Part shown: in pieces, positions 24,703 through 32,557 of the stretch
Layout of the letters: every line of letters starts with the position of its first letter
How positions within the stretch are numbered: the first letter of the stretch is position 1
Assembly: GCA_038229595.1 (NCBI GenBank)
Contig: JBBROH010000020.1
Coordinates: 1-32,557 of the forward strand
Source: JBBROH01 sp038229595
GTDB lineage: Bacteria; Chloroflexota; Chloroflexia; QHBQ01
Direction of reading: 5' to 3'
Length of the DNA: 32,557 nucleotides
The notes under the pieces: model-generated
The model's input: only the letters and a program-made list of their open reading frames with translations
Database searches by the model: none
What the model was told of the DNA's origin: nothing
Translations under genes and position numbers: made by a program

Positions 24703-25354
24703 AGTTACTCCCTTGCAAGAGAAGGCTGGCGCGTGGGCAGGTGTTGGCGTAGCTGTTGCAAAGGCGCAACGCACAGCGGTCGGGGCTGAAGCCCACTGCT
24801 AGCAGCGCGCTGTATACGACGCAGATTGGCAGGCCGATCACATTGCTGTAGCAGCCCTCGATGCTGGCGACCGGGTGGAAGCCCTGATGCTGGATTGCAT
24901 ACGCCCCCGCCTTGTCGAAGGGGTCGCCACTTGCAATATAGGCGGCGATTTCGGCCTCGTCGTACTCGCGCATCAGCACGGTGGTAGACACCATCTCGCT
25001 AGCCTGGTAGACCCCGGCGCGGGTGACGCTAACTGAGGTGATCACCTGGTGCGTGCTGCCACGCAGCGAACGGAGCATAGCAGCGGCGGTGGCAGCGTTG
25101 TGCGGCTTGCCTAGAGCGGCCTGGCCCAGAGCCACCGTCGAGTCGGCCCCGATCACGTAGGCGGCGGGCTGCTGACTGGCTAGCAGGGCGGCCTTGCCTT
25201 GTGCCAGCCGCAGGGTCATAGGGCCAGCTTCTTCGCCCGGCAGGATCGTCTCGTCAAGGTCGGCGGGCAGGATGTTGAACGGGAGGCCGAGGCTGGCTAG
25301 CAGTTCGCGGCGACGGGGTGAGGAGGAGGCGAGGATCAGGCTGGGTTGGCTCAA
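24695..25354 (-). CDS. maf: Maf-family nucleotide pyrophosphatase (219 aa)
   Basis: Maf proteins hydrolyse nucleoside triphosphates, including modified or non-canonical ones, to monophosphates and limit their incorporation into RNA or DNA. ILASSSPRRRELL at the N-terminus, VIGADSTVALGQAALGKP in the middle and YAIQHQGFHPVASIEGCYSN near the C-terminus are the family signatures. About 25 residues beyond the usual end are rich in Cys and Leu. TTG 25354 is the start because GGGAGAG lies upstream at normal distance; a longer frame would run into the preceding lipoprotein gene. It begins 1 nt after that gene's stop and overlaps the dehydrogenase by 8 nt. Confidence 0.9.
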   Translation of the reverse strand: MSQPSLILASSSPRRRELLASLGLPFNILPADLDETILPGEEAGPMTLRLAQGKAALLASQQPAAYVIGADSTVALGQAALGKPHNAATAAAMLRSLRGSTHQVITSVSVTRAGVYQASEMVSTTVLMREYDEAEIAAYIASGDPFDKAGAYAIQHQGFHPVASIEGCYSNVIGLPICVVYSALLAVGFSPDRCALRLCNSYANTCPRASLLLQGSNCG

Positions 25355-25355
25355 G

Positions 25356-25865
25356 CTACTCTCCCATAATATTGAAGTAGTACCACAGCACCCCCTGACC
25401 GCCCTGCCAGTCAGGTAGCCGCACTGCATAGCGGCCCGGCCCTAGATTGCGCCCCTGCAACTGCTGGGTGGGGGTGAGGATCAATACCTGGGTGGGGTAG
25501 TTGGTCATTGGCTGAGTGCTGAGGGATATAGTAATCGGGGTCAGCTCGTCCAGCTTGAGCATGCTGTAGCTGGCAGCGGGGAGCAGGGCGGGCTGGGCAA
25601 TCCGCAGACTGTTGAGGGTGCCGCCCAGCAGATTGGGGGCAACCTTCGGGCTGTCCTCAAGCGCAAGGCTATTAGTCGTCACCGCCGATACCTGTACCGT
25701 CCCCAGGCGGGTGTTGAGCAGTAGGCCACGGCCAAGATATTCGGGCAGGTCGGGCGTGGCGGTAGGGCCGCCGAGGGTCTGCGGGCTGCTGTCGCTGTCG
25801 CAGGCCAACAGGCACAAGGCAAGCACAACGGTCAGCAGGGACGACAAAAACGTTCGTGGACGCAC
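25356..25865 (-). CDS. Hypothetical lipoprotein (169 aa)
   Basis: I do not recognise the family. The first 22 residues are a lipoprotein signal (RTF, a hydrophobic stretch, then lipobox LLAC), followed by a Ser, Asp and Pro linker. The rest is beta-rich with Thr and Leu repeats and ends GVLWYYFNIMGE. It would be anchored outside the cytoplasmic membrane. GTG 25865 is preceded by GAGGAGGAG, close but strong. It heads the leftward run with maf and the dehydrogenase. Confidence 0.75.
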   Translation of the reverse strand: MRPRTFLSSLLTVVLALCLLACDSDSSPQTLGGPTATPDLPEYLGRGLLLNTRLGTVQVSAVTTNSLALEDSPKVAPNLLGGTLNSLRIAQPALLPAASYSMLKLDELTPITISLSTQPMTNYPTQVLILTPTQQLQGRNLGPGRYAVRLPDWQGGQGVLWYYFNIMGE

Positions 25866-25938
25866 GGCTCCTCCTCATCAATAGCGTTTCTCGCCCCATT
25901 GTAATGCCCACGCTCGCAGGTGTCAACCAGCCTGCTGA

Positions 25939-25968
25939 TTGACAGGGCGGCCCCTGCTTTGCTATAGT
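25939..25968 (+). promoter_or_regulatory. Promoter of the glycosyltransferase-cyclase pair
   Basis: A perfect TTGACA (25939-25944), 18 nt, and TATAGT (25963-25968). Transcription would start near 25975, giving a leader of about 24 nt containing AGGAG. Confidence 0.75.
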
Positions 25969-25998
25969 AGCTCCAGCCACACCACAGGAGTTCCTTCT

Positions 25999-27186
25999 TT
26001 GAAAGTGAAGCCGATCCTCACCCTGCTGACCGCCGGGGTAGTGGGTATGACCGCCTACCAATACCGCCTGCTACGCCAGTGGGTGCAGTTGCCGACCGTC
26101 AAGCGGCAGGCTGGCGATCACCAGCCTCCCCACCTCTCGGTGATCGTCCCTGCCCGCAACGAGGAGGCGAACATCGAACGCTGCGCCCTATCGCTGCTCG
26201 AACAGGATTACCCCCGCGACAGGTATGAACTGCTAGTCCTCGACGACAAATCCAGCGACACGACCCCAGCGATCCTGAGCAGGCTGGCCGCCCGCTATCC
26301 CCACTTGCGCGTACTACAGGGCAGTCCCCTACCGCCTGGCTGGACAGGCAAGAGCAACGCCCTCTGGACGGCGCAGGCAAGGGCGGACGCGGCTAGCGAG
26401 TGGCTGATCTTCATTGACGCAGACACCGAGGCGCAGCCGCACGCACTAACTTCGGCAGTCAGCTATGCCCAGCAGCACGAACTAGACCTCCTCTCCCTCC
26501 ACCCCTGCCAACGGCTAGGCAGCTTTTGGGAGAAGGTGGTGCAGCCAGTGGTCTTCCTCTCGATCATCTTCGACCGACCGCTGGGCCGGGTCAACGACGA
26601 CGACGACGAGCTAGCCGCCGCCAACGGTCAGTTCCTGATGGTCAGGCGCAGCAGCTACGATGACCTGGGCGGCCATGCGGCGGTCAAAGGACGGATCATC
26701 GAAGACTATGCCCTGGCTGAGTTGTTCAAGGGTTCGGGCTGCAAGGTGCGGCTGCTGGTTGGCTTCGACATAATCGCCACGCGGATGTATACCGGGCTGG
26801 GTTCGCTGTTTGAGGGCTGGAGCAAGAACTTCTTTGTGGCCCTGGGTAGCCCGCTCAATGGGGCAGCGGCGGCGGTAGCGATCTTCGCCGACACGGTATT
26901 GCCCTTCGCCCTCCTGCTGGGCGGTCTGGCGGGGGTCGCCCTCAGGCGCAGCAGCGACACCGCACGGGCTATCTTGCTGGCGGGGGCGGTGCAGAGCGGT
27001 AGCATCTTGCTCTTGCGCGCCTACGGCAACCGCGCAATCAAGCTCGCGCCCGCCTGGGGGCTGACCCACCCGCTCGGCGGCCTGATCGTTCTCGCTATCC
27101 TCGGCAACTCGATGTACCGTATCTTGAGCGGCAAGGGCGTTACCTGGAAGGCGCGTAGTTACAACGAAAACAGTGGCACAGTCTGA
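25999..27186 (+). CDS. Family 2 glycosyltransferase, membrane associated (395 aa)
   Basis: It has the GT-A fold of family GT2. LSVIVPARNEE opens the nucleotide-binding domain, LLVLDDKSSD gives the first acidic pair, FIDADTE is the metal-binding DxD, and a later ED motif in RIIEDYALAELF would hold the catalytic base. One hydrophobic segment at the start and three or four after residue 280 anchor it. The overall order resembles HpnB/CrtQ-type enzymes that glycosylate lipids such as hopanoids or carotenoids; the acceptor is not determined. TTG 25999 is chosen because AGGAG lies 8 nt upstream. Its TGA overlaps the next ATG. Confidence 0.85.
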   Translation: MKVKPILTLLTAGVVGMTAYQYRLLRQWVQLPTVKRQAGDHQPPHLSVIVPARNEEANIERCALSLLEQDYPRDRYELLVLDDKSSDTTPAILSRLAARYPHLRVLQGSPLPPGWTGKSNALWTAQARADAASEWLIFIDADTEAQPHALTSAVSYAQQHELDLLSLHPCQRLGSFWEKVVQPVVFLSIIFDRPLGRVNDDDDELAAANGQFLMVRRSSYDDLGGHAAVKGRIIEDYALAELFKGSGCKVRLLVGFDIIATRMYTGLGSLFEGWSKNFFVALGSPLNGAAAAVAIFADTVLPFALLLGGLAGVALRRSSDTARAILLAGAVQSGSILLLRAYGNRAIKLAPAWGLTHPLGGLIVLAILGNSMYRILSGKGVTWKARSYNENSGTV

Positions 27187-27818
27187 TGATTGACATTACC
27201 ATCCCCTTCAGTAGCCACCTGCCAGTCTACCCTGGCGACCCCCCGCCAGAGGTGGTGACAGAGCAGGCGGGCGGCGCGACGATCAGCCACCTGCGCCTGA
27301 GCAGCCACGCCGGGACGCACGTTGATGCACCACGCCACCTGTTCGCGGGCGGCCTGACGGTGGATGCGCTGCCTCTCGATCTACTCTGCGGCCCCTGCTA
27401 TGTCGCCGAGGTGGGCAGCACCCTGGGCCAGCCGCTCACCCCCGCCGACTTCGCGAGCCTCAAGCTGCCGACCGACTGCACCCGCCTGCTGCTACGCACC
27501 CCCAACTCGGAGGCCGACTTGTGGCAGCAGGCGGGCTTTGCCAGCAACTATACTGCCCTGTCGCCCGCCGCTGCCTGGCTGCTAGCCCTGCCGCGCCCGC
27601 GTGGGGCCGGCCTCAAGCTGCTAGGCATTGACTACCTCTCGGTTGACCCCTTCTGGGCGAAGGGACTGCCCGCCCACCGCGCCCTGCTAGCCGCGGGCGT
27701 GGTGATCGTTGAGGGGCTGGACTTGCGGACGGTGCGGGCCGGTGCCTACCAGCTAACCTGCCTGCCGCTCAAGCTGCTGGGCGGCGACGGCGCACCAGCA
27801 CGGGTGCTACTGACCTGA
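27186..27818 (+). CDS. Cyclase-family metal hydrolase, KynB-like (210 aa)
   Basis: The cyclase or kynurenine formamidase family hydrolyses amides or related bonds with a zinc ion. HAGTHVDAPRH (41-51) is the metal-binding motif HxGTHxDxPxH, GIDYLSVD is the second conserved segment, and a terminal LxGxDGAPARVLL is typical. The length is normal. Its ATG overlaps the glycosyltransferase stop by one base, so the two are co-translated. No other kynurenine pathway gene is present, so the real substrate is open. Confidence 0.88.
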   Translation: MIDITIPFSSHLPVYPGDPPPEVVTEQAGGATISHLRLSSHAGTHVDAPRHLFAGGLTVDALPLDLLCGPCYVAEVGSTLGQPLTPADFASLKLPTDCTRLLLRTPNSEADLWQQAGFASNYTALSPAAAWLLALPRPRGAGLKLLGIDYLSVDPFWAKGLPAHRALLAAGVVIVEGLDLRTVRAGAYQLTCLPLKLLGGDGAPARVLLT

Positions 27819-27998
27819 GGGCTGGTAACTGTCCGAGATTGCAAGAGCTACAGCCAAACAGGTTAGCCCAAAGGATACGAGTAGGACAAGCGGCTAACTG
27901 GCTGGGGCTGCCCTTGACCAAGACAGCTGCAATTTACTCGCTTCTACAAACGCGCTGGCAGATGCCCCAAACCTGAACAGCCACATGGCTGGCGCAGC

Positions 27999-28026
27999 TT
28001 GTCACTTGCTCCTAATCTGTTATAAT
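27999..28026 (+). promoter_or_regulatory. Promoter of the oxidase-family gene
   Basis: TTGTCA (27999-28004), 16 nt, and a perfect TATAAT (28021-28026). The remaining 27819-27998 region shows nothing else. Confidence 0.7.
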
Positions 28027-28093
28027 TACCAGCGGCGGATCGCTTCTCGGCCCGCTTCCCAGCTCTACTCGCATAGCACAAGGATTCACATAG

Positions 28094-28513
28094 ATGTTTC
28101 TTGACAGCAATGAGCCGAAGCAGGCGCACGCCAGCCAACGCCTGCACGATGAACAGATCGCCTGGTTGGGTAGCACCTGGCCCGATGGCCGCCCGCATAT
28201 GGTACCAGTCTGGTTCCTCTGGCACGAGGAGAAGCTACTGGTCTTTAGTCAGCCAACCAGCCAGAAGGTGCGTAACCTTAAGCAGAACCCTGCTGTATGG
28301 CTCTCGCTGGACAACACTAGCGGCGGCCAAGACGTAGTTATAATCGAGGGGACAGCAGAGTTGCCCGCAGCGAGAACGGTAGGCCCTATGCTGCCTGCCT
28401 ACCTGGAGAAGTACGCCAAGGGGATCAAAGGGCTAGGCATGACCCCGGAGATCATGGCCGCTACCTTTTCGCAGGCGATAGTGATCACCCCGATCAAGCT
28501 CCGCCAGATGTAG
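28094..28513 (+). CDS. Pyridoxamine 5'-phosphate oxidase-like (FMN or F420 binding) protein (139 aa)
   Basis: It is a split-barrel flavin-binding protein. LGSTWPDGRPHMVPVWFLW is the typical N-terminal strand pair, KLLVFSQPTSQKVRNLKQNP contains the phosphate-contacting Ser, Lys and Arg residues, and VVIIEGTAEL is the last core strand. Many small members of this group bind F420 or heme rather than FMN, so the reaction is not assigned. AAGGA lies about 10 nt before the ATG. Its last 20 nt overlap the end of the convergent tgt gene. Confidence 0.85.
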   Translation: MFLDSNEPKQAHASQRLHDEQIAWLGSTWPDGRPHMVPVWFLWHEEKLLVFSQPTSQKVRNLKQNPAVWLSLDNTSGGQDVVIIEGTAELPAARTVGPMLPAYLEKYAKGIKGLGMTPEIMAATFSQAIVITPIKLRQM

Positions 28514-29588
28514 CCCGCGCCCGATAGCGTTCGCCAAGCTGGGCCATGAAGCGTAGATTGTGGATCGTTGCCAGCCGCATGAAGCCTGCGTCGCCCAGCT
28601 TGAACAGGTGGTAGAGGTAGCCGAGTGAGTAGCGAGTGCAGGTCAGGCAGTCGCAGTAGGGCGAGATAGGGCGGTCAGCCTTGATCAGCTTGTCGTCGGT
28701 AGCGTAGAGGTGGGCGAACCAGTCGCCGTACAGACCGCTGTCGCTGGTGAAGGTGTAGAGGCGACCGTGCCGCGCATCGCGCGTGGGCAGCGCACTGTCG
28801 GCCATCTCATAGCCCTGGTCGTGACACTGCACCACGCTGACCGGGTGGCCCACGCCCAGTGCGTGCATCGGCAGGTTGCCGGGGATCATCTCGCGGGTGT
28901 AGCCAATGATCTCGGTCAGCAGGTTGCCTCTTGCATCCAGCGGCCAGCCTCCGAAGCCGAAGCCGTCGAACCCAATCTCCAACAAGGCATCGGCGCACCG
29001 CTGGCGCAACTCGCGGTAGCCGCCGCCCTGGATCACGCCGAAGAGCAGCGGACGCGCCCCTGCCGACAGCTTCTTCTGCTGCATCAAGCGGCTGAACTCA
29101 TCCTTGCAACGCCTGGCCCAGTCAATAGTGCGCTTGACCGCGACTACCTGCGCGTCGTAACCCTCGTCCACGTGGGTGCAGTCGTCCAGGCAAACTACTA
29201 TATCCGCTCCATAGCTGACCTGTAGCTGGATCGTCTTCTCCGGGGTCAGGCTGAACTTGCGCTCCGCCCCGTCCGGCTTAAAGTCCAACCCCCGATTGCT
29301 GATCGTGCCATACTTCGCGTTCTCGCGGATCAGCGAGTAGGCCTGGAAGCCCCCACTGTCGGTCATGATCGGGCCACGCCAGCCGCTCATGCGGTGCAGG
29401 CCACCCAAAGCCTGGATCGTACTACTACCAGGCCTCTGCATCAGGTGGAAGGTGTTCATCACCAAGGCTGGCGTGCCACAACCTTCGAGGTCAGCACTAT
29501 CCAGGGTGCGAACGACCGCTAGGGTAGCATCGGGTAGGAAGGCAGGCAGCGGCAGTTCGCCATGTGGCAGGATCAGGCTATCTATCAT
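28494..29588 (-). CDS. tgt: tRNA-guanine transglycosylase (364 aa)
   Basis: It exchanges guanine-34 of GUN tRNAs for a queuine precursor. MTDSGGFQ contains D77, SALPTRDARHG follows nucleophile D264, VVCLDDCT and FGVIQGGGY are further signature blocks, and C312, C314, C317 and H343 form the zinc site. GFGGWPLD replaces the usual IGGLSVGE loop, so this is a divergent member, and a different modified-base substrate cannot be excluded. It is clearly separate from the DpdA-like gene at the left edge, which lacks this order of motifs. The ATG has no strong ribosome site, and a TACAAT box lies 7 nt upstream, suggesting a leaderless message. It overlaps the convergent oxidase gene by 20 nt. Confidence 0.88.
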   Translation of the reverse strand: MIDSLILPHGELPLPAFLPDATLAVVRTLDSADLEGCGTPALVMNTFHLMQRPGSSTIQALGGLHRMSGWRGPIMTDSGGFQAYSLIRENAKYGTISNRGLDFKPDGAERKFSLTPEKTIQLQVSYGADIVVCLDDCTHVDEGYDAQVVAVKRTIDWARRCKDEFSRLMQQKKLSAGARPLLFGVIQGGGYRELRQRCADALLEIGFDGFGFGGWPLDARGNLLTEIIGYTREMIPGNLPMHALGVGHPVSVVQCHDQGYEMADSALPTRDARHGRLYTFTSDSGLYGDWFAHLYATDDKLIKADRPISPYCDCLTCTRYSLGYLYHLFKLGDAGFMRLATIHNLRFMAQLGERYRARATSGGA

Positions 29589-29595
29589 GGCCTGT

Positions 29596-29601
29596 ATTGT
29601 A
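29596..29601 (-). promoter_or_regulatory. -10 box of a probable leaderless tgt transcript
   Basis: TACAAT on the minus strand ends 7 nt before the tgt ATG. The -35 region is not recognisable. Confidence 0.35.
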
Positions 29602-29624
29602 CCAAATTAAGCCACTGGCCCGCT

Positions 29625-30905
29625 TCAGCCCGCCTCCATCGCCCGCTGTTGCAGGTAGGGCAGCACAATGCGGTTGAATAGCACGGTAAAGATCGCGGTG
29701 ATCGGCACCGCTAGGATCGCCCCCAGCAACCCGAACAGGCTACCCCAGATCAGCACCGCTGTCAGCACCAGCAAGGGAGGCAAGTCAACCGCCGCCCCCA
29801 TCACGCGCGGGACGATCAGGTTGTTCTCCAACTGCTGGATCACGACGTAGAGGATCAGCACCTTGAGGCCGAGGTCGAAGCCGCCAGTAGCGAAGCCGAC
29901 CGTGATCGCCGGGATCGCGCCGATGATCGGGCCGATGGTGGGTATCAGTTCAGTGATGCCCGCCAGCACCGCCAGTACCACGGCATACTTGACCCCCAGC
30001 AGCAGCAGACCAGCGAAGGAGAGGCCGCCAATGATCAACCCCAAGATCAACTCGCCACGAATGTAGCCGCCGATCTTGCTGGCAAGCTCGTTCAGTACGT
30101 CGGCAGCGTAGGCCCGGCGGCTAGGCGCGATGGTAGTGAGGAAGATGCGTTGCGGCTGGTCGCGTAGCATCACCCAGTAGAAGGCGATCACCAGCACGCT
30201 GACGAAGCCAATCGTCACCGTGCCGATCCCCCCCAATACGCTGACCAGGACAGCGATCAGCGGGCCAAAGAAATCGCTCAGGCCGCCACTGCCACCGCCA
30301 CCACTGCCAGTTGCCAGGCTGGGTGCAACCGTCGTCGTGCTGCTCAAACCGTTCGCTGTCGAGATCGTTGTCGTGCTGGTGATCGTGCCGAGCGTGTTGG
30401 TCAGGGTCGGCGTGCTGGCGGTGTCGGTCAGCAAACCGGTGGCGTTTAGCAGCGGCTTGAGCGGTTCGCGCACGAAGTCAGGGGCTTTTTCGTAAATCTG
30501 GTGCGCGAAGTTGGGTGCATTCTGGGCCAGCCCTTGCAAGTCGTTGGCGACCGGGCGGACAGTAAAGAAAAGTAGCAGGATCAGGCCACCCAACACCCCC
30601 ACGTAGATCAGCAGGGTAGCCAGCACGCGTGGCAGCTTCAGCCGCTCCAAGCGATCTACCGCGGGCATGATGCCAAGGGCAAAGGTGATCGCCAGCAACA
30701 CCAGCAGGATGATGCTAACCAGGTCGCGCAGGGCGGCTAGAAAGAGGATCAGCCCCAGGGCAGCAAGGAAGATCGCGGCGATAGTGCCGGGAGTGATGTG
30801 AATGTCGCGGGCTGGGTTGGGCCGGGGGGTAAAATCGGGGGCTAGCTCCGTCACCTCTGCATCGGCGCGGCTCTGACCAGTAGCTGGTCTGCTTTGGCTG
30901 CTCAT
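29625..30905 (-). CDS. AI-2E family transporter (426 aa)
   Basis: This family (PerM/TqsA/YdiK-like) has about eight membrane helices with a large loop in the middle. Visible are two N-terminal hydrophobic pairs, the central loop with a Thr, Ser and Gly-rich stretch, and the conserved C-terminal region with ELIPTIGPIIGAIPA and LENNLIVPRVMG, the hallmark of the family. Known members export AI-2 or act as ion antiporters, so the substrate is not assigned. The Thr/Ser-rich insertion (about residues 160-205) is longer than usual. GGAGGAG lies 11 nt before the ATG at 30905. Confidence 0.92.
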   Translation of the reverse strand: MSSQSRPATGQSRADAEVTELAPDFTPRPNPARDIHITPGTIAAIFLAALGLILFLAALRDLVSIILLVLLAITFALGIMPAVDRLERLKLPRVLATLLIYVGVLGGLILLLFFTVRPVANDLQGLAQNAPNFAHQIYEKAPDFVREPLKPLLNATGLLTDTASTPTLTNTLGTITSTTTISTANGLSSTTTVAPSLATGSGGGGSGGLSDFFGPLIAVLVSVLGGIGTVTIGFVSVLVIAFYWVMLRDQPQRIFLTTIAPSRRAYAADVLNELASKIGGYIRGELILGLIIGGLSFAGLLLLGVKYAVVLAVLAGITELIPTIGPIIGAIPAITVGFATGGFDLGLKVLILYVVIQQLENNLIVPRVMGAAVDLPPLLVLTAVLIWGSLFGLLGAILAVPITAIFTVLFNRIVLPYLQQRAMEAG

Positions 30906-30943
30906 TAGTGGGTGATCTCCTCCAAATTGCTAAAGCAGCGCAG

Positions 30944-30972
30944 TTGCAAGCCGCTGCCTGATAGGCTAGAAT
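30944..30972 (+). promoter_or_regulatory. Promoter of the pterin dehydratase gene
   Basis: TTGCAA (30944-30949), 17 nt, TAGAAT (30967-30972). It faces away from the AI-2E gene, which starts 39 nt to the left. Confidence 0.65.
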
Positions 30973-31028
30973 AGAGCAGTATATAACAGGATTCGGGCCA
31001 GCAGCCCGCCAGAGTGAGGAGCAATATC

Positions 31029-31346
31029 GTGCCTAAGTTGAGTGAAGCCGAACTGGGAGCCGCACTAGCCCTGTTGCCAGGCTGGCAGGTTGCGGCAGGT
31101 CAGTTGAAGAAGCAGTATAGCCTCAAGGATTTCGTCGCCGCCATCGCCTTCGTCAACCAGGTGGCCGAGATCGCCGAGGCCGCTGCCCACCACCCCGACA
31201 TCGTGATCAACTACGCCAGGGTAACGCTTGGCACCTCTACCCATGCGGCTGGCAGCGTGATCACTGAGAAGGATACAGCTCTCGCCACCCAGATCGAGCA
31301 GGCCTACGCAGCAACTAGCGCACCGCCAGCCAAGCAGGCTAGCTGA
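31029..31346 (+). CDS. 4a-hydroxytetrahydrobiopterin dehydratase (105 aa)
   Basis: It dehydrates 4a-hydroxytetrahydropterin, recycling the cofactor of aromatic amino-acid hydroxylases. Residues 54-57 are HHPD, the catalytic His pair in the family motif EAAAHHPDIVINY, followed by VTLGTSTHAAG. The length is normal for PCD/DCoH. GTG 31029 is chosen because GAGGAG lies 7 nt upstream. No phenylalanine hydroxylase gene is adjacent, so the partner is unknown. Confidence 0.93.
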   Translation: MPKLSEAELGAALALLPGWQVAAGQLKKQYSLKDFVAAIAFVNQVAEIAEAAAHHPDIVINYARVTLGTSTHAAGSVITEKDTALATQIEQAYAATSAPPAKQAS

Positions 31347-31398
31347 AGTTGGTACCCCGCCTGCTTATGGCAGAGGGCGATAGTATCGTCGCCAGCCA

Positions 31399-31428
31399 TT
31401 GCAATTTGGTATCTGCTTGCCCTATAAT
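31399..31428 (+). promoter_or_regulatory. Promoter of the alpha/beta hydrolase gene
   Basis: TTGCAA (31399-31404), 18 nt, and a perfect TATAAT (31423-31428). The predicted leader is about 86 nt. Confidence 0.65.
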
Positions 31429-31520
31429 GAGGGAGCAATTTATACCCGCAACAAACCAAATGACAGGTTGAATGTGGATCAATAGTCAAAGTGCTGATTG
31501 ACGCAGGTAGGTGAAGAAGG

Positions 31521-32435
31521 TTGAGTATAAGCCTCGGCAGCAGTTTTGATCGCTCTCCCAACGACGCTACGTGGGGCCACTACTACGCCCCCGTCGATGG
31601 TGTGCGCCTGCATTACGTGCGCCAGGGTAGTGGGCAGTCAGTCCTCTTGTTGCACGGCTGGCCCGGCTTCTGGTACGATTGGCGGCACTTGATCCCGCTG
31701 CTGGCGGGCGAAGCCGACCTGATCGCCCCCGACTTTCGCGGCTTTGGCGGCTCAGACAAGCCCGACTTGCCACCCGCCGCCGGGTACAGCCCAGCAATGC
31801 TGGCCGCAGACTTGCTGGCCCTGCTCGATCACTTGCAGCTTGAGAGCGTGGTGGTGGCAGCGCACGATATTGGGGCGACCGTGGCCCAGGTGTTGGCCCG
31901 CACTGCGCCGCAGCGGGTCAGCGCACTGGTGCTGTTTGACCCACCCTATGGTGGCATCGGCGACCGCCGCTACGATCCAGGCGGGCAGCAGGAGTTTTGG
32001 TACCAACATCTGCACAACCTGCCCTGGGCCGACCAGTTGATTGGCTACAACCGCGACACGGTTGCACTCTACCTGGGCCATTTCTATGACCACTGGGTAG
32101 GGCGCAAAGATAGTGTGCGCCCCATAGAGTTTGCTCACATTGTGGATCAATATGCCCAGCCGGGAGCAGTGCGGGCTAGCATCGCCTACTACAAAGCACG
32201 GGCGGGCAGCCGCCAAGCCGAAGCAAACGCGGCCCCGCCAGCCCCGATCAGCCAGCCCACCATCATCCGCTGGGGCGAGGCCGATCCAGTGATCCGCGTC
32301 GAGTGGGCCGACCGCCTGCGCGAATACTTTGCTGATTACCAGTTGCGGACGCTCCCTGGCGTGGGCCACTTCGTCCCCTTCGAGGCGGCGGACGAGGCAG
32401 CAGCGGCGATTCGCGTGGCCCTCCAGCTCGGCTGA
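31521..32435 (+). CDS. Epoxide hydrolase-like alpha/beta hydrolase (304 aa)
   Basis: The enzyme uses an Asp nucleophile. HGWPGFWYDW (45-54) is the oxyanion-hole loop with the WxxxW feature of epoxide hydrolases and haloacetate dehalogenases. AHDIGAT places nucleophile D116, GEADPVI is the acid region, and GVGHFVPFE contains H283. Epoxide hydrolase and haloacetate dehalogenase are both possible; no halide-binding Trp is firmly identified. The start TTG 31521 is weakly supported by AGGTAGGTG upstream. The DPPY inside it is part of the hydrolase, not a methyltransferase motif. Confidence 0.88.
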   Translation: MSISLGSSFDRSPNDATWGHYYAPVDGVRLHYVRQGSGQSVLLLHGWPGFWYDWRHLIPLLAGEADLIAPDFRGFGGSDKPDLPPAAGYSPAMLAADLLALLDHLQLESVVVAAHDIGATVAQVLARTAPQRVSALVLFDPPYGGIGDRRYDPGGQQEFWYQHLHNLPWADQLIGYNRDTVALYLGHFYDHWVGRKDSVRPIEFAHIVDQYAQPGAVRASIAYYKARAGSRQAEANAAPPAPISQPTIIRWGEADPVIRVEWADRLREYFADYQLRTLPGVGHFVPFEAADEAAAAIRVALQLG

Positions 32436-32482
32436 AGGTTTTGCGGAAAGTACAGATTGCTGCTGGCTTGAGAAAGAATGAT

Positions 32483-32557
32483 ATGCAAGAGCAACAAAAC
32501 AGGATCGTGGTGCTAGAAGGAGATATCACCCGACTGGCGGTGGATGCCATCGTCAAT
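32483..32557 (+). CDS. Macrodomain protein (partial, first 25 codons)
   Basis: The frame reads MQEQQNRIVVLEGDITRLAV and then DAIVN to the window edge. EGDIT and DAIVN match the first strand and ADP-ribose-contacting turn of macrodomain proteins (YmdB/O-acetyl-ADP-ribose deacetylase type). GAGAAAGA lies before the ATG. An in-frame TTG at 32468 is an alternative start. The rest lies outside the window. Confidence 0.75.
   Translation, partial: MQEQQNRIVVLEGDITRLAVDAIVN

Noticed and set aside
31938..31952. DPPY in the hydrolase at 31521-32435
   Set aside because: It lies in the strand after the Asp nucleophile of an alpha/beta hydrolase, not in a methyltransferase.

Overview
The window looks like a GC-rich bacterial chromosome. 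The frequent GTG and TTG starts behind strong Shine-Dalgarno sequences, the mixture of housekeeping families and a threonine-type T-box leader make Chloroflexota my best guess. This is an impression from gene style, not a placement by marker genes. No rRNA, tRNA, CRISPR array or intact transposase was seen.

Positions 1-13103 form a divergent accessory locus that I read as an anti-phage defence or DNA-modification island. Leftward, an 828-residue sigma-70-like protein overlaps by 8 nt the start of a tRNA-guanine transglycosylase (TGT) superfamily protein resembling DpdA, the enzyme family that puts 7-deazaguanine bases into DNA. The TGT-like gene runs off the left edge. Rightward, three tightly packed genes encode a Ser/Thr kinase fused to a P-loop ATPase, a 516-residue protein with no recognised catalytic motif, and a 1727-residue FtsK-type motor with a possible nuclease core. 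This trio resembles the restriction modules DptF/DptG/DptH of phosphorothioate (Dnd) systems and MAD6/MAD7/MAD8 of the methylation-associated defence system. Here it faces a base-exchange enzyme and a sigma-like protein, and no DNA methyltransferase is visible. The two arms are driven by well-formed divergent promoters about 110 bp apart, with a perfect 11-bp tandem repeat between them.

Positions 13104-14941 are a transition zone: a degraded stretch with a 19-bp tandem duplication, a TPR lipoprotein with an apparent one-base frameshift, and a short inverted repeat with an IS-end-like sequence.

Positions 14942-32557 are ordinary chromosome. They hold a YtcJ-type amidohydrolase; a T-box-controlled thrB-thrC operon; an ABC exporter; a leftward run (membrane-anchored kinase-like protein, EamA permease, frameshifted 2-hydroxyacid dehydrogenase, Maf, lipoprotein); a glycosyltransferase-cyclase pair; a small flavin/F420-type oxidase; a standard tgt; an AI-2E family permease; a pterin dehydratase; an epoxide-hydrolase-like enzyme; and the start of a macrodomain gene. 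Many of these have recognisable sigma-70 type promoters, listed individually.

Family names come from motif recognition by eye. No database search was possible.
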